Source: JBNKDD01 sp050288085
GTDB taxonomy: Bacteria > Chloroflexota > Anaerolineae > Aggregatilineales > UBA3940
Direction: 5' to 3'
DNA length: 33,373 bases
NCBI GenBank assembly: GCA_050288085.1
Contig: JBNKDD010000025.1
Span: 1-33,373, forward strand
The notes under the pieces are model-generated. The model ran no database searches and had not been told where the DNA came from. It was given only the letters and a program-made list of their open reading frames with translations. Numbering within the stretch: the first letter of the stretch is position 1; each line of letters opens with the position of its first letter. Position numbers and translations under genes: made by a program. Positions 15,835 to 24,080 of the stretch are shown one piece after another.

Positions 15835-16188
15835 TCAGACTACACTCTTAGCCGTCTCAACAATGGCGCTGAATGCTTCTGGATCGTACACCGCGATATC
15901 GGCCAACACTTTACGGTCAAGCTCAATGCTTGCCTGTTTCATGGCATAGACAAAACGGCTGTAGCTCATACCATTCAAGCGAGCTCCGGCATTAATCCGC
16001 GTGATCCACAGCCGCCGCAAGTCGCGACGCCGGGAACGGCGGTCACGATAGGCATACCACAGTGACTTGAGCATGGCCTCATTGGAGCGACGGTAAAGCC
16101 GCCCGCGTGAACCATACTGTCCTTTGGTTAACTTGATTACTTTTTTATGGCGACGCCGGGTAACGGTACCGCCTTTTACTCTTGTCAT
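15835..16188 (-). CDS. rplT: Large ribosomal subunit protein L20
   Basis: This 117-residue basic protein is of standard length for L20. Typical segments are VKGGTVTRRRHKKVIKLTKG, GSRGRLYRR, ALLKS-like AMLKSLWYAYRDRR and the C-terminal WITRINAGARLNGMSYSRFV. L20 is an early assembly protein of the 50S subunit and the autogenous repressor of the infC-rpmI-rplT operon in many bacteria. It is last in the operon, 17 nt after rpmI, and its transcript ends at the palindrome 15781-15818. Confidence 0.97.
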   Translation of the reverse strand: MTRVKGGTVTRRRHKKVIKLTKGQYGSRGRLYRRSNEAMLKSLWYAYRDRRSRRRDLRRLWITRINAGARLNGMSYSRFVYAMKQASIELDRKVLADIAVYDPEAFSAIVETAKSVV

Positions 16189-16205
16189 AAGCTTTTTACC
16201 TACTG

Positions 16206-16478
16206 TTATTTCGTGCTTTTGCTGCCCGGACGGGACGGCTTAGAACCATAGCTCTTCAGGTAGGGAGCCAGACGCCGTACACGGCGCTTAGAACCACTTG
16301 AAGTTACTTCTGTCATCTGGCTTAACTGGTTCCTGACCCGCTTTGACTTATTGCGTCGCAGGTGGCTCTTTGGGCCTTTGGTGCGTACCAGTTTTCCCGA
16401 TCCGGTGTACTTAAACCGCTTGGCTGTTGCCTTATGGGTCTTTAACTTATATTTTTTGGTTGACTTTTTCCTAGCCAC
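16206..16478 (-). CDS. rpmI: Large ribosomal subunit protein L35
   Basis: This 90-residue very basic protein has L35 signatures: KLKTHKATAKRFKYTGSGKL, then SHLRRNKSKRVRNQL. The start is GTG at 16478, with AAGG about 4 nt and GGGGAGA about 15 nt upstream. L35 is normally 64-66 residues, so this copy carries a Ser/Lys/Arg-rich C-terminal extension of about 25 residues (ending RPGSKSTK). The 190-nt gap to infC contains a terminator-like hairpin and a long inverted repeat, suggesting autogenous control. Confidence 0.95.
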   Translation of the reverse strand: MARKKSTKKYKLKTHKATAKRFKYTGSGKLVRTKGPKSHLRRNKSKRVRNQLSQMTEVTSSGSKRRVRRLAPYLKSYGSKPSRPGSKSTK

Positions 16479-16530
16479 TTGACCTTATTCTCCCCTTGAA
16501 AAATGATAACGAATTGTCCATAGGGTATTT

Positions 16531-16627
16531 AGGAATAGACCCATATGTATGTTCAGGACAGACACACGAGTCTATTCCTAGAAAAGTTCCCTTGCACCAA
16601 AAAGTCGGACACCTGAAGCATCCGACT
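16531..16627 (-). promoter_or_regulatory. Candidate ribosomal-protein leader (attenuator plus inverted repeat) before rpmI
   Basis: Read on the minus strand after infC, there is first AGTCGGA...TCCGACT (16627-16621 with 16609-16603; 7-bp stem, 11-nt loop) running into TTTT. A second, larger element follows: TAGGAATAGAC and its reverse complement (16530-16540 and 16570-16580), perfect over 11 bp with 29 nt between the arms. L20 controls this operon through structured RNA in known bacteria, at infC-rpmI in enterics. The structural match to those leaders has not been established. Confidence 0.55.
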
Positions 16628-16668
16628 GATGATACTCAGCTAGATTCTATGGAGACTGGCGTTAGCGT

Positions 16669-17193
16669 TTACTTGCCTTCCTTAATCGGTGCAAGCACCA
16701 TCAACATCGTCCGACCTTCCATGCCGGGCCGTTGTTCAACTACCGCTACGTCCGCCAGGTCTTCAGCAATCTCGTCCAGGGTTTCCTGTGCGATCTCTGG
16801 ATACGTGATCTCGCGTCCTCGGAAGCGGATGCGTACTTTGACCTTCATCCCATCTTCCAACCATCGACGCGCGTCGCGCACTTTAAAGCTCCGGTGATGC
16901 TCGGTTGTTTTGGGTCGCAGGCGAATCTCTTTAATTTCGATTTGCTTCTGCTGCTTCCGAGCCTCACGTTCCTTCTTTGCCTGCTCGTACTGGAACTTTC
17001 CAAAGTCCATGATCTTGCAGACAGGTGGATTAGCATTGGGTGCGACCTCAACCAGATCGAGGTCGGCATCATGTGCCCGGTCAAGGGCCTCGCCAATGCT
17101 GACGACTCCTATATTGGTGCCATCCGCCTCAATTAAGCGAACTTCACGTGCACGAATAGCATTATTAATGTGGTAGTTTGATGGCTTGCCTAT
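16669..17193 (-). CDS. infC: Translation initiation factor IF-3, non-canonical (AUA) start
   Basis: A full-length IF3 of about 174 residues is readable. The N-terminal domain runs INNAIRAREVRL...DLVEVAPNANPPVCKIMDFGKF. A Lys/Glu linker helix (about 60-85) and the C-terminal domain (IRLRPKTTEHH, FRGREITYPEIAQ) follow. A search restricted to ATG/GTG/TTG would start only at the internal Met at 17010 and lose the conserved N-domain. Between the in-frame TAG (17209-17211) and that Met there is no ATG, GTG or TTG. AUA at 17193-17191 is chosen because AAAGGG (17208-17203) lies 9 nt upstream. AUU at 17169-17167 is the alternative but has no Shine-Dalgarno sequence. IF3 discriminates against non-canonical starts, so its own such start gives negative autoregulation. 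Confidence 0.93.
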   Translation of the reverse strand: MGKPSNYHINNAIRAREVRLIEADGTNIGVVSIGEALDRAHDADLDLVEVAPNANPPVCKIMDFGKFQYEQAKKEREARKQQKQIEIKEIRLRPKTTEHHRSFKVRDARRWLEDGMKVKVRIRFRGREITYPEIAQETLDEIAEDLADVAVVEQRPGMEGRTMLMVLAPIKEGK

Positions 17194-17249
17194 ATTCGCA
17201 GTCCCTTTCTACGTTATTAAAATGTGAAAATACATCACCACTTGTGGGA

Positions 17250-17278
17250 AGTTTACCATAGCGAAGGGCCAGCGTCAA
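17250..17278 (-). promoter_or_regulatory. Candidate promoter of the infC operon
   Basis: On the minus strand TTGACG (17278-17273) and TAAACT (17255-17250) are 17 bp apart, matching consensus at 5/6 and 4/6. Transcription would start about 50 nt before the proposed AUA start. Confidence 0.55.
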
Positions 17279-17286
17279 CTTGTTGT

Positions 17287-17492
17287 GGTGTGCCGGTTGC
17301 ACGAAAAAGTGGGGGATTCTTAACGGAACTTTACCCCCCATCCTCGCCCGACCTGCGGTCGGCACACTCGGATTCGCCCCCCTTGCAAGGGGGGCAGATG
17401 AGCCTTTAGGTTCATCGGGGGGTGAATTATGCTAAGTTCCCCCCTACTTTTTCGTGCTAGCTGGTGTGCCGCCATCACGGAAAAGTAAGGGG
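17287..17492. repeat. MITE-like cluster of inverted and direct repeats
   Basis: GCACGAAAAAGT (17299-17310) recurs inverted at 17446-17457, and similarity between the arms extends imperfectly for about 44 bp inwards, giving a 159-bp element. Inside are the perfect 20-bp palindrome GCCCCCCTTG/CAAGGGGGGC (17376-17395) and the hairpin CCGAC-CTGCG-GTCGG (17348-17362). GGTGTGCCG occurs directly repeated outside the arms (17287-17295 and 17463-17471). A degenerate third copy of the CACGAAAAAGT motif follows at 17476-17486. It encodes nothing recognisable. Confidence 0.6.
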
Positions 17493-17578
17493 AGTTTTTA
17501 CTGGTTTGGTTTCAACTCTGGCTCTGGATGTGCTACACTTTTAGTCGGGCTGTTTCATACTGCATAGGAGATATCCAG

Positions 17579-19963
17579 ATGCTTCTCCCTCTTCTCGTTG
17601 CGGCATGGTTGGTCGGAATTGCTATCTCGCGTTTAGCGGATGTTCCTTGGTGGTTATGGCTGATTCTGCTCCCCCCCTCGGTGATTGGAATCATCATTGC
17701 CCGGCCTAAAAAAACCAGCCTGAATTGGCGGAGCGTCTTTGCCTGCGGAATCGCATTTTCATTAGGGGCTGTTCGTCTGGCTGTCGCGATGCCCACCTTT
17801 GGCGACGGTGATCTGGCTGCCTACAACGAACAGGGATTCGTCACTATTGAGGGCCTGATCATCGATGGCCCGGACGTGCGTGACACCCATGTGAACCTGC
17901 GGGTGCGGGCGGAAACCCTCACGTTGGATGAGGGAGAGCCTTTCCCTGTAAAGGGAATTGTATTGGTACAGGCTCCCCTGGTTGGTGCTTATCGTTATGG
18001 CGACCCGGTAACGATCACCGGGGAACTGCTCACACCTCCGGAATCCGACGATTTCTCCTACCGCGATTACCTGGCCCGCCAGGGCGTACACAGTATGATG
18101 CAGTACACCCAGATCGAAGTGACCGGACCGCGGCGCGGCAACCCGATCCGGGCCGTTATGCTCGATTTCCGCGCGACGGCTCACCGGACAATTATGCGTT
18201 TGCTGCCCGATCCACAGGCTTCACTCCTGGCCGGTATCCTACTGGGCATCGAAACTGGCATCAGCCCGGAGGTACGGGACGCATTCAATGCAGTTGGCGC
18301 AACTCATGTGATCGCCATTTCCGGCTCTAACTTGGCGATCCTGGGCGGCTTGATCATGAGCCTTACCCGCCGGTTTATGCGTGAACGCCGGGCTGCGGCG
18401 ATCACCATTGTCGGAATTCTGACGTACGCGGTCTTTGTCGGGGCCGATGCCGCCGTGTTGCGGGCCGCCATCATGGTTGCTTTGGGATTGGTAGCTGCCC
18501 AGCTTGGACGGCAGACCTGGGCCTTTGCCTCGATAGCCTTTGCCGCCCTGCTGATGACGGTTATTAACCCGCTTACCTTGTGGGATGTCGGCTTTCAATT
18601 GAGCTTTCTGGCAACATTGGGGTTGGTGCTGTACGTTGATCCTTTGCAAAACTGGCTGGCAAAGGGATTGTCTAAACTGCTGTCAGCCGATAACGCCCAG
18701 CAGATCGTAGCCGCAATCTCTGACGCTTTTGTCGTGACCGTTGCCGCTCAGATCACCACCACCCCGATCATGGCTTACTATTTCGGGCGATTCTCGGTAC
18801 TGTCTTTACCGGTCAACTTCCTGATTATCCCGGCCCAAACACCCTTAATGGTGCTGGGTGGATTGGGTGTGATCGCCGCCCTGCTCGTCTGGCCTTTAGG
18901 TCAAATATTGACCTGGGGGAGTTGGGTTTTTCTCAGTTTCACGTTGTGGGTAGTTCGGATTTTTGCTCGTCTGCCTTTTGCCTCGTTGGAGATAGGACAG
19001 ACTGCCGCTATTTGGATATGGGCAATTTATGGGATCATGTTCGGGTTGACCTATCTGGCCTATCAACCGGAGGATAAACGGGCTATGTGGCGCGAACGAC
19101 TTGCACAGGCATTTAGCATAAAGGTTGTCGGGTTCGCCGGGCTTTTGATCGCTGTCTTATTATTCGCAGCAGTCTGGGCACTGCCAGATGGCAAATTGCA
19201 TGTCACCTTTATTGACGTAGGCGATGGCGTCGCCACCCTGATCCAGACCCCTACCGGACGTGATATCCTGGTTGATGCGGGGGGCAGCGGACGACAGCTC
19301 TCTACCGCCCTGGGTGATTCACTCCCCTTCTGGGATCGGCATGTCGATCTGTTGATCCTCTCCCAGCCCACCAAAACCCACATGGGCGGATTGCTGCCCG
19401 TGCTGGAGCGTTATCGTGTCGATGCTGTGATGACCAACGGTGTCAGGGGTGATTCAGAATTGAATGCGGCGCTGTGGGCCAAACTGGAAGAACAGGGCGC
19501 TCAAGAAGTGATCGCCCAGCCAGGCACCCGGATCGATGTGGGGGATGGTGTGCTGTTGACCGTGCTGTATACCCAGGCCGCCCCCCTACCCGATGGCGAG
19601 GACGGATCGGGTGAACCGGTCGTTTTGATGCTTACTTATGGCGATGCACGAATCTTGCTCACTGGGGATTTAACGGGAGAAAGCGAGGCGGCTTTACTCG
19701 CTGGAGACTGGCCCCTTGATTCAACGGTGCTGCAAGTACCGGCCCGTGGACATCGTGCGGTGAGTGGTGAGGATTTCCTCAATGTGGTCAATCCGCAAAT
19801 CAATGTCTTGCCGGTCAATGCGGGGAACCGGTATGGCCTGCCCCACCCGGAAACCCTGAGCCGTTTAGAAGCGTTGGATGCGTCCTTATACCGGCTGGAT
19901 CAATCCGGCTCAGTCGAGCTGATCACCAACGGGCGCGAGTTGTCGATCAGAACCGCGCATTGA
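17579..19963 (+). CDS. comEC: ComEC/Rec2-type DNA-uptake channel protein
   Basis: This 794-residue polytopic protein has the ComEC layout. N-terminal helices come first, then the DUF4131/OB-like domain (about 60-180). The competence core (about 200-510) includes LLAGILLGIETGISPEVRDAF and GATHVIAISGSNLAIL. The C-terminal beta-lactamase-like domain starts near residue 539 (VTFIDVGDGVATLIQTP). ComEC forms the membrane channel for transforming DNA. The ATG at 17579 has AGGAGA about 8 nt upstream; an ATG 51 nt earlier is less likely. Odd feature: the usual HxHxDH metal motif is replaced by QPTKTH (596-601), though ILLTGD near 694-698 remains. No comEA or other competence gene is nearby. The 3' end overlaps the convergent glycosyltransferase gene by 54 bp. 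Confidence 0.92.
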   Translation: MLLPLLVAAWLVGIAISRLADVPWWLWLILLPPSVIGIIIARPKKTSLNWRSVFACGIAFSLGAVRLAVAMPTFGDGDLAAYNEQGFVTIEGLIIDGPDVRDTHVNLRVRAETLTLDEGEPFPVKGIVLVQAPLVGAYRYGDPVTITGELLTPPESDDFSYRDYLARQGVHSMMQYTQIEVTGPRRGNPIRAVMLDFRATAHRTIMRLLPDPQASLLAGILLGIETGISPEVRDAFNAVGATHVIAISGSNLAILGGLIMSLTRRFMRERRAAAITIVGILTYAVFVGADAAVLRAAIMVALGLVAAQLGRQTWAFASIAFAALLMTVINPLTLWDVGFQLSFLATLGLVLYVDPLQNWLAKGLSKLLSADNAQQIVAAISDAFVVTVAAQITTTPIMAYYFGRFSVLSLPVNFLIIPAQTPLMVLGGLGVIAALLVWPLGQILTWGSWVFLSFTLWVVRIFARLPFASLEIGQTAAIWIWAIYGIMFGLTYLAYQPEDKRAMWRERLAQAFSIKVVGFAGLLIAVLLFAAVWALPDGKLHVTFIDVGDGVATLIQTPTGRDILVDAGGSGRQLSTALGDSLPFWDRHVDLLILSQPTKTHMGGLLPVLERYRVDAVMTNGVRGDSELNAALWAKLEEQGAQEVIAQPGTRIDVGDGVLLTVLYTQAAPLPDGEDGSGEPVVLMLTYGDARILLTGDLTGESEAALLAGDWPLDSTVLQVPARGHRAVSGEDFLNVVNPQINVLPVNAGNRYGLPHPETLSRLEALDASLYRLDQSGSVELITNGRELSIRTAH

Positions 19964-21292
19964 TCTCCATCGACCATACAGGCGGATTAGTTCGACCAGG
20001 GTTACGGCAGCCAGGATCGCCAGCAGCGGTTCAGTAGGGGCACGGAAGCGGGCATTTGACGCGAGTCCCGGCAGGTAAAGCAGCAGAGCCGGGATCAGCC
20101 CCAGCAGGACAACCTCATCCCATCGCCGCCGGATCAACAAAATCACGGCACCAGCACACGCACCGATTACCAATAAGATGACAAACAGCAGCATGTAAAG
20201 TTCGACTAATACGATCCCCACATCTTGAGAGCGCAGGGTATCCAGCATCGCAGAAAAATCTCCCCCCATAAACACCCGGATCGGATCGTAATCATCATCC
20301 ACGTGATTGACCAGCTTGAGCATAAAACTAAAACCGGGGCGCAATCCGTTCAGGGCATCGACCCCGTTATACCAGGCGAAAGCCAGGGGATGCGCAAAAA
20401 TGATTTCACGGGCGATTGTTCCTTCACGATTGGCAGGCCAGCGTGTCCCATCGCCAGGTGTATCGGCCAACCGTTCATTGAGCATTTTCCGCGATTCGTC
20501 AATGGAAATACCTTGCCGGTGGGCCTCTAAACTGGCGGCATTGTAATAATACAGATTGAGATCGCTAATCACCGTGAGGCTGTAGCGGTCGTAGTAAAAA
20601 TTATTACGAGCCATCCATCCACCGACCAGCAGTATGAAGGCAGTGACCATAACTAATGCCTGCCGCCAGGTATTTTTGATCTCACCACGTAACATCAAGA
20701 ACACTACCAACAGGGGAAAAATATATAAGCCAACGGATCGCGTAAGGGTTGCCAAGCCAAAAATCAATCCAGAAAGCAGGCTCAACAACCACTTATTGTG
20801 ATCCTGTCCCTCGATCAGCAGCAATACACCACTAACTAGCAAGGCTGTAAACAGGGTTTCGGTATAGGCAAACCCAGAGAGGACAATCGAAATAGGGGCC
20901 AGGGCGTAGATCAGGCCAGCCGCCAATCCGATACTGGAAGTAAACAGTCGATTTGCCAGGACCGCCACTCCAACAGCGATCAACGCTCCGAGGATCACCT
21001 GGGTAACAATTACGGCTCCGAGTGGGCGGGTTCCCCAGACGGGCATAAAAAGGGCAAGGAAAACCGGATATCCAGGCGTGCGAATGATTTCTGGTCTAAA
21101 GCCGGTGGACGTTATAATGCCCACTCTTCCATCCTCATGAAGGATGGAGGCGACCTGAAGATATTGATCGGTGTCCGAGCCAAGCACCGCGCGTTCCGAG
21201 TCTGGTAAAATGGCAACCAGTACACCGGCACGCGCAGTCAATGCCAGGATAAAAATCAGCAGTAAGGCTCGTTTAAAGGGTAGTGAACGCAT
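19910..21292 (-). CDS. GT-C-fold glycosyltransferase (PMT/ArnT-like, family 39 type)
   Basis: This 460-residue membrane protein has about ten or more hydrophobic helices. Its first extracytoplasmic loop carries an acidic GSDTDQYLQVA motif and RTPGYPVFLALF, the pattern of dolichyl/polyprenyl-phosphate-sugar GT-C enzymes. These enzymes move sugars from a lipid carrier onto proteins or lipids outside the membrane; the acceptor is unknown. The ATG at 21292 is preferred over a TTG two codons upstream, though neither has a good Shine-Dalgarno sequence. It lies 36 nt after the phosphohydrolase gene, so it is probably the last gene of that operon. Its C-terminal codons overlap the end of comEC on the other strand. 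Confidence 0.85.
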   Translation of the reverse strand: MRSLPFKRALLLIFILALTARAGVLVAILPDSERAVLGSDTDQYLQVASILHEDGRVGIITSTGFRPEIIRTPGYPVFLALFMPVWGTRPLGAVIVTQVILGALIAVGVAVLANRLFTSSIGLAAGLIYALAPISIVLSGFAYTETLFTALLVSGVLLLIEGQDHNKWLLSLLSGLIFGLATLTRSVGLYIFPLLVVFLMLRGEIKNTWRQALVMVTAFILLVGGWMARNNFYYDRYSLTVISDLNLYYYNAASLEAHRQGISIDESRKMLNERLADTPGDGTRWPANREGTIAREIIFAHPLAFAWYNGVDALNGLRPGFSFMLKLVNHVDDDYDPIRVFMGGDFSAMLDTLRSQDVGIVLVELYMLLFVILLVIGACAGAVILLIRRRWDEVVLLGLIPALLLYLPGLASNARFRAPTEPLLAILAAVTLVELIRLYGRWRSMRGSDRQLAPVGDQLD

Positions 21293-21328
21293 TAGCAATT
21301 TGGCGGTAGGTTTGATGATAGTAATGCG

Positions 21329-22774
21329 TCAATCGCCAAACAGCCGCCCTCCCTGCATATCGCCGGGTACTTTCACACCCATCAACTCAAGGATGGTCGG
21401 GGCAACGTCCATCAGTTGGCGGCCCTTGATTTCTTTATTGGTATCGGGTGAACGCGGATCATACAGGATGAACATCCCATTCTCGGCGTGGTTGGCCTCG
21501 TCGGGACCGGTGTCATTCTCGAAGGTGTAGACACCACCATGCCCAAAGCTGCCGACCGACCGCCAGTTGAGGTTCCCCCAGTAGACGATCAAATCGGGCG
21601 GGATGTTGCGTACTTTATGGTAGATTTCATGCGGCTTGTAAACCAGCGTGCCGAGATCTTCTCCTTCGGGGCCGGGAATGGCTTTGAACTGTTCGATCAG
21701 TTCATCGCGAACGCGCTCGTAATCTTCGCGCTTGATCATACCCTGCGGTTCGCGTCCTTCGACGTTCAAGAAAACACGGCCATAATAGCCGCCCTCGCCC
21801 CAGGCGCGGGTCTTTTCCCAATCGACCTCCACTTTGGCAAAGGGTGTCAGGACTCGTCGACCATTCTCGTCGAACTTGTCTTGCGGCGGTTCATCTTTAA
21901 GCACCAGGTAGCCATTACGCCACAGCCACTCATTGATGCAAATGCCGCCATCCATCTTCTTGCCGCCATGATCGGATACCACCAGCACCATCGTATTGTC
22001 ATCGATCTTATCCAGCATCCTTGCCATCTGGGCGTCGATAAGCTGGTAATATTCTTTGATCGAATCTTCATACTGGTTGCCCGGTTCATACTTGCGATGC
22101 TGTGAGTCCATGAACGACCACATCCCATGATGGATACGGTCAACGCCCATTTCAACCCACATAAAGTAATCCCAGGGCTGAGTTTCCATCAGGTGATTGA
22201 GCACCGCGAAGCGCATCTCGGTCATATCCCAGAGCTGCTTGAGCAGCCAATCCTTATCAGGTGTGCGGAAATTCCGCACGTCAACCTGGTAGCGTGGAGC
22301 AACAGACAGTAGTTTCTCTGCCATCTCTGCCGGATACGTAAAGCCGCTTTCCAGGCTGGGAGTCAGGAAGCTGGAGACACACACACCGTTAACCGGTTTG
22401 ATCGGGAAGGTTTGTGGTACGCCGACCGTCACCACCTGTTTGCCGGCCTGGCTGAGAATATCCCAGACACGCGGTTCCTTGACGGCTGCGCTGGTAGCGA
22501 TGTACAGATCGTCATAGGTGTAATCGCGCCGGTTGCGGAAACCATAAATCCCCAATGTGCCGGGGTCTTTGCTGGACATCATCGACGACCAGGCCGGGAC
22601 CGTGATCGCCGGGATGCACGATTGGAGTTCTCCATACAACCCGCTGGAGTACAGCTTATGGAAAGTAGGAAGGTCGTTCTTCCACTTATCAAAGACCAAT
22701 TCCGGGGCGGCACAGTCAAGGCCAATGACCATCACCTTGCGGTCGCGCGGTTTACGCTGAAATAGCTTAACCAT
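21329..22774 (-). CDS. Alkaline-phosphatase-superfamily phosphohydrolase/phosphodiesterase
   Basis: This 481-residue protein shows the metal-binding layout of type I phosphodiesterase/nucleotide pyrophosphatase relatives. The landmarks are Asp in VIGLDCAAPE (D20), the nucleophile Thr in PAITVPAW (T58), Asp/His in MGVDRIHHGMW, VSDHGG and the late His in GSFGHGG. The end (LMDVAPTILELMGV) matches sulfatase/AP-type folds. It has no signal peptide, so it is probably cytoplasmic. It hydrolyses a phosphodiester or nucleotide whose identity is not visible. It follows sat by 50 nt with a hairpin in between, which suggests but does not prove a link to APS metabolism. The ATG at 22774 is chosen over an upstream TTG because AAGAGCAAGG lies just before it. 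Confidence 0.87.
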   Translation of the reverse strand: MVKLFQRKPRDRKVMVIGLDCAAPELVFDKWKNDLPTFHKLYSSGLYGELQSCIPAITVPAWSSMMSSKDPGTLGIYGFRNRRDYTYDDLYIATSAAVKEPRVWDILSQAGKQVVTVGVPQTFPIKPVNGVCVSSFLTPSLESGFTYPAEMAEKLLSVAPRYQVDVRNFRTPDKDWLLKQLWDMTEMRFAVLNHLMETQPWDYFMWVEMGVDRIHHGMWSFMDSQHRKYEPGNQYEDSIKEYYQLIDAQMARMLDKIDDNTMVLVVSDHGGKKMDGGICINEWLWRNGYLVLKDEPPQDKFDENGRRVLTPFAKVEVDWEKTRAWGEGGYYGRVFLNVEGREPQGMIKREDYERVRDELIEQFKAIPGPEGEDLGTLVYKPHEIYHKVRNIPPDLIVYWGNLNWRSVGSFGHGGVYTFENDTGPDEANHAENGMFILYDPRSPDTNKEIKGRQLMDVAPTILELMGVKVPGDMQGGRLFGD

Positions 22775-22797
22775 AACCTTGCTCTTTTCAATCAAAG

Positions 22798-22818
22798 GGC
22801 GTGGTGTTATACCACGCC
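22798..22818 (-). terminator. Hairpin between sat and the phosphohydrolase gene
   Basis: GGCGTGGT and ACCACGCC form a perfect 8-bp stem with a 5-nt loop, followed on the minus strand by only CTTTG. It is a weak or partial terminator, or a processing site within the operon. Confidence 0.45.
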
Positions 22819-22824
22819 AATCTA

Positions 22825-24048
22825 CTACTCTGACTTTTTCCTCTGCATGCCTTCAATCAGCACCTTGCTAACTTCAGGCCGGGTGAATTCTTCAGGCAGC
22901 ATTTCACCCCGTTCTAACATCTCGCGCACCTGCGTCCCTGACAGGAAAACGTGTTCAGATGGATCGTGGGGGCAGGTCTTGGAACTGACCACCGCGCCGC
23001 ACTTCTTGCAGAAGAAGGCATGATCGAAGAACAGCGGGGTGATATCAATCGCCGCCGGGTCAAACTCGTCAAAGATGTAGTGCGCATCATAGGTGCCATA
23101 ATAACCCTTGACGCCTGCATGGTCGCGCCCCACGATAAAGTGCGTGCAGCCGTAGTTCTTACGGGCAATCGCGTGGAAGATCGCTTCACGCGGACCGGCA
23201 TAGCGCATTGCCGCCGGGAAGACCCCCAGCATCACGCGTTCAGCCGGGTAATAATCCCGCAGAATCGCCTCGTAGCTCTCGATCCGCACATCAGCCGGAA
23301 TGTCGTCATCTTTTGTTTCGCCGACTAAGGGATGCAGGAACAGTCCATCGACGATTTCAAGTGCCGTCTTCTGGATGTACTCATGCGCCCGGTGGATCGG
23401 ATTTCTTGTCTGGAAAGCCACCACCCGCCGCCAGCCATTTTTGGCAAACATCCGGCGCGTTTGGGCCGGGGTATGGCGCAGCTCAGGGAACTCTGTCTCT
23501 GCTGCCAGCGGGAGTTCGAAAACCCAGATTTCACCGGCAAGCAGTACATCACCCTGTTTGTAGATGCGAGCTACACCGGGATGAGCATCATCTGTAGTGC
23601 GATAGACGTTTTCGGCTTCGACCGCTTTGTCATAGCTGAATTTCTCGCTGACTTCGAGCACGCCCATCAGGTGAGTTCCACCATTGGGATCGGGTTCAGC
23701 CAGCGCCACCGACTGCCCGATCTGAATGGAGTTTGCGGTTTCCTGGTCCACCGGCAGCGTGATCGGGATCGTCCAGGGGAGGTTGTTGGTCAGGTGCATG
23801 TGATGCACCACGTTCTCGTAATCGGCCTGCCCCATGAAGCCCGTCAAAGGGCTGAGGACGCCGGTTGCAATCAATTCCAGGTCAGAAACATTCATCGGGG
23901 CCAGCACGATTTGTGTCAGGCCCTTTGCCATGTCGCGGGTGGACTCGGCCATATCACCACGCAGCAGTCGGTTGATTAATGTGCCACCGTGAGGGGCAAT
24001 CGCTCCTACATAATCAGAAGGAGTAGTTGAGTTGTTTGTATCGTTCAA
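22825..24048 (-). CDS. sat: Sulfate adenylyltransferase (ATP sulfurylase)
   Basis: This 407-residue enzyme makes adenosine 5'-phosphosulfate (APS) from sulfate and ATP, the first step of sulfate assimilation or dissimilation, and is reversible in sulfur oxidation. The ATP/sulfate-binding motif QTRNPIHRAHEY (213-224) and GRDHAG (307-312) are intact. CKKC (347-350) with CPH (359-361) marks the zinc-binding insertion common in prokaryotic homodimeric Sat. Length fits that group without a fused APS kinase. No aprAB, cysC or APS reductase gene is in the window, so direction and pathway cannot be assigned. A candidate promoter and a hairpin lie in the 127-nt gap upstream. Confidence 0.96.
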   Translation of the reverse strand: MNDTNNSTTPSDYVGAIAPHGGTLINRLLRGDMAESTRDMAKGLTQIVLAPMNVSDLELIATGVLSPLTGFMGQADYENVVHHMHLTNNLPWTIPITLPVDQETANSIQIGQSVALAEPDPNGGTHLMGVLEVSEKFSYDKAVEAENVYRTTDDAHPGVARIYKQGDVLLAGEIWVFELPLAAETEFPELRHTPAQTRRMFAKNGWRRVVAFQTRNPIHRAHEYIQKTALEIVDGLFLHPLVGETKDDDIPADVRIESYEAILRDYYPAERVMLGVFPAAMRYAGPREAIFHAIARKNYGCTHFIVGRDHAGVKGYYGTYDAHYIFDEFDPAAIDITPLFFDHAFFCKKCGAVVSSKTCPHDPSEHVFLSGTQVREMLERGEMLPEEFTRPEVSKVLIEGMQRKKSE

Positions 24049-24080
24049 AATTAACTGCCTTTGCCAATATACATGAAAAG

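Noticed and set aside
16669..17010. A short 113-residue IF3 starting at ATG 17010
   Set aside because: It would remove the conserved N-terminal domain that is clearly encoded upstream in frame.
21488..22105. 205-codon plus-strand ORF
   Set aside because: Antisense to the phosphohydrolase, which carries full catalytic motifs on the other strand.
23332..23979. 215-codon plus-strand ORF
   Set aside because: Antisense shadow of sat; no ribosome site and no recognisable protein.
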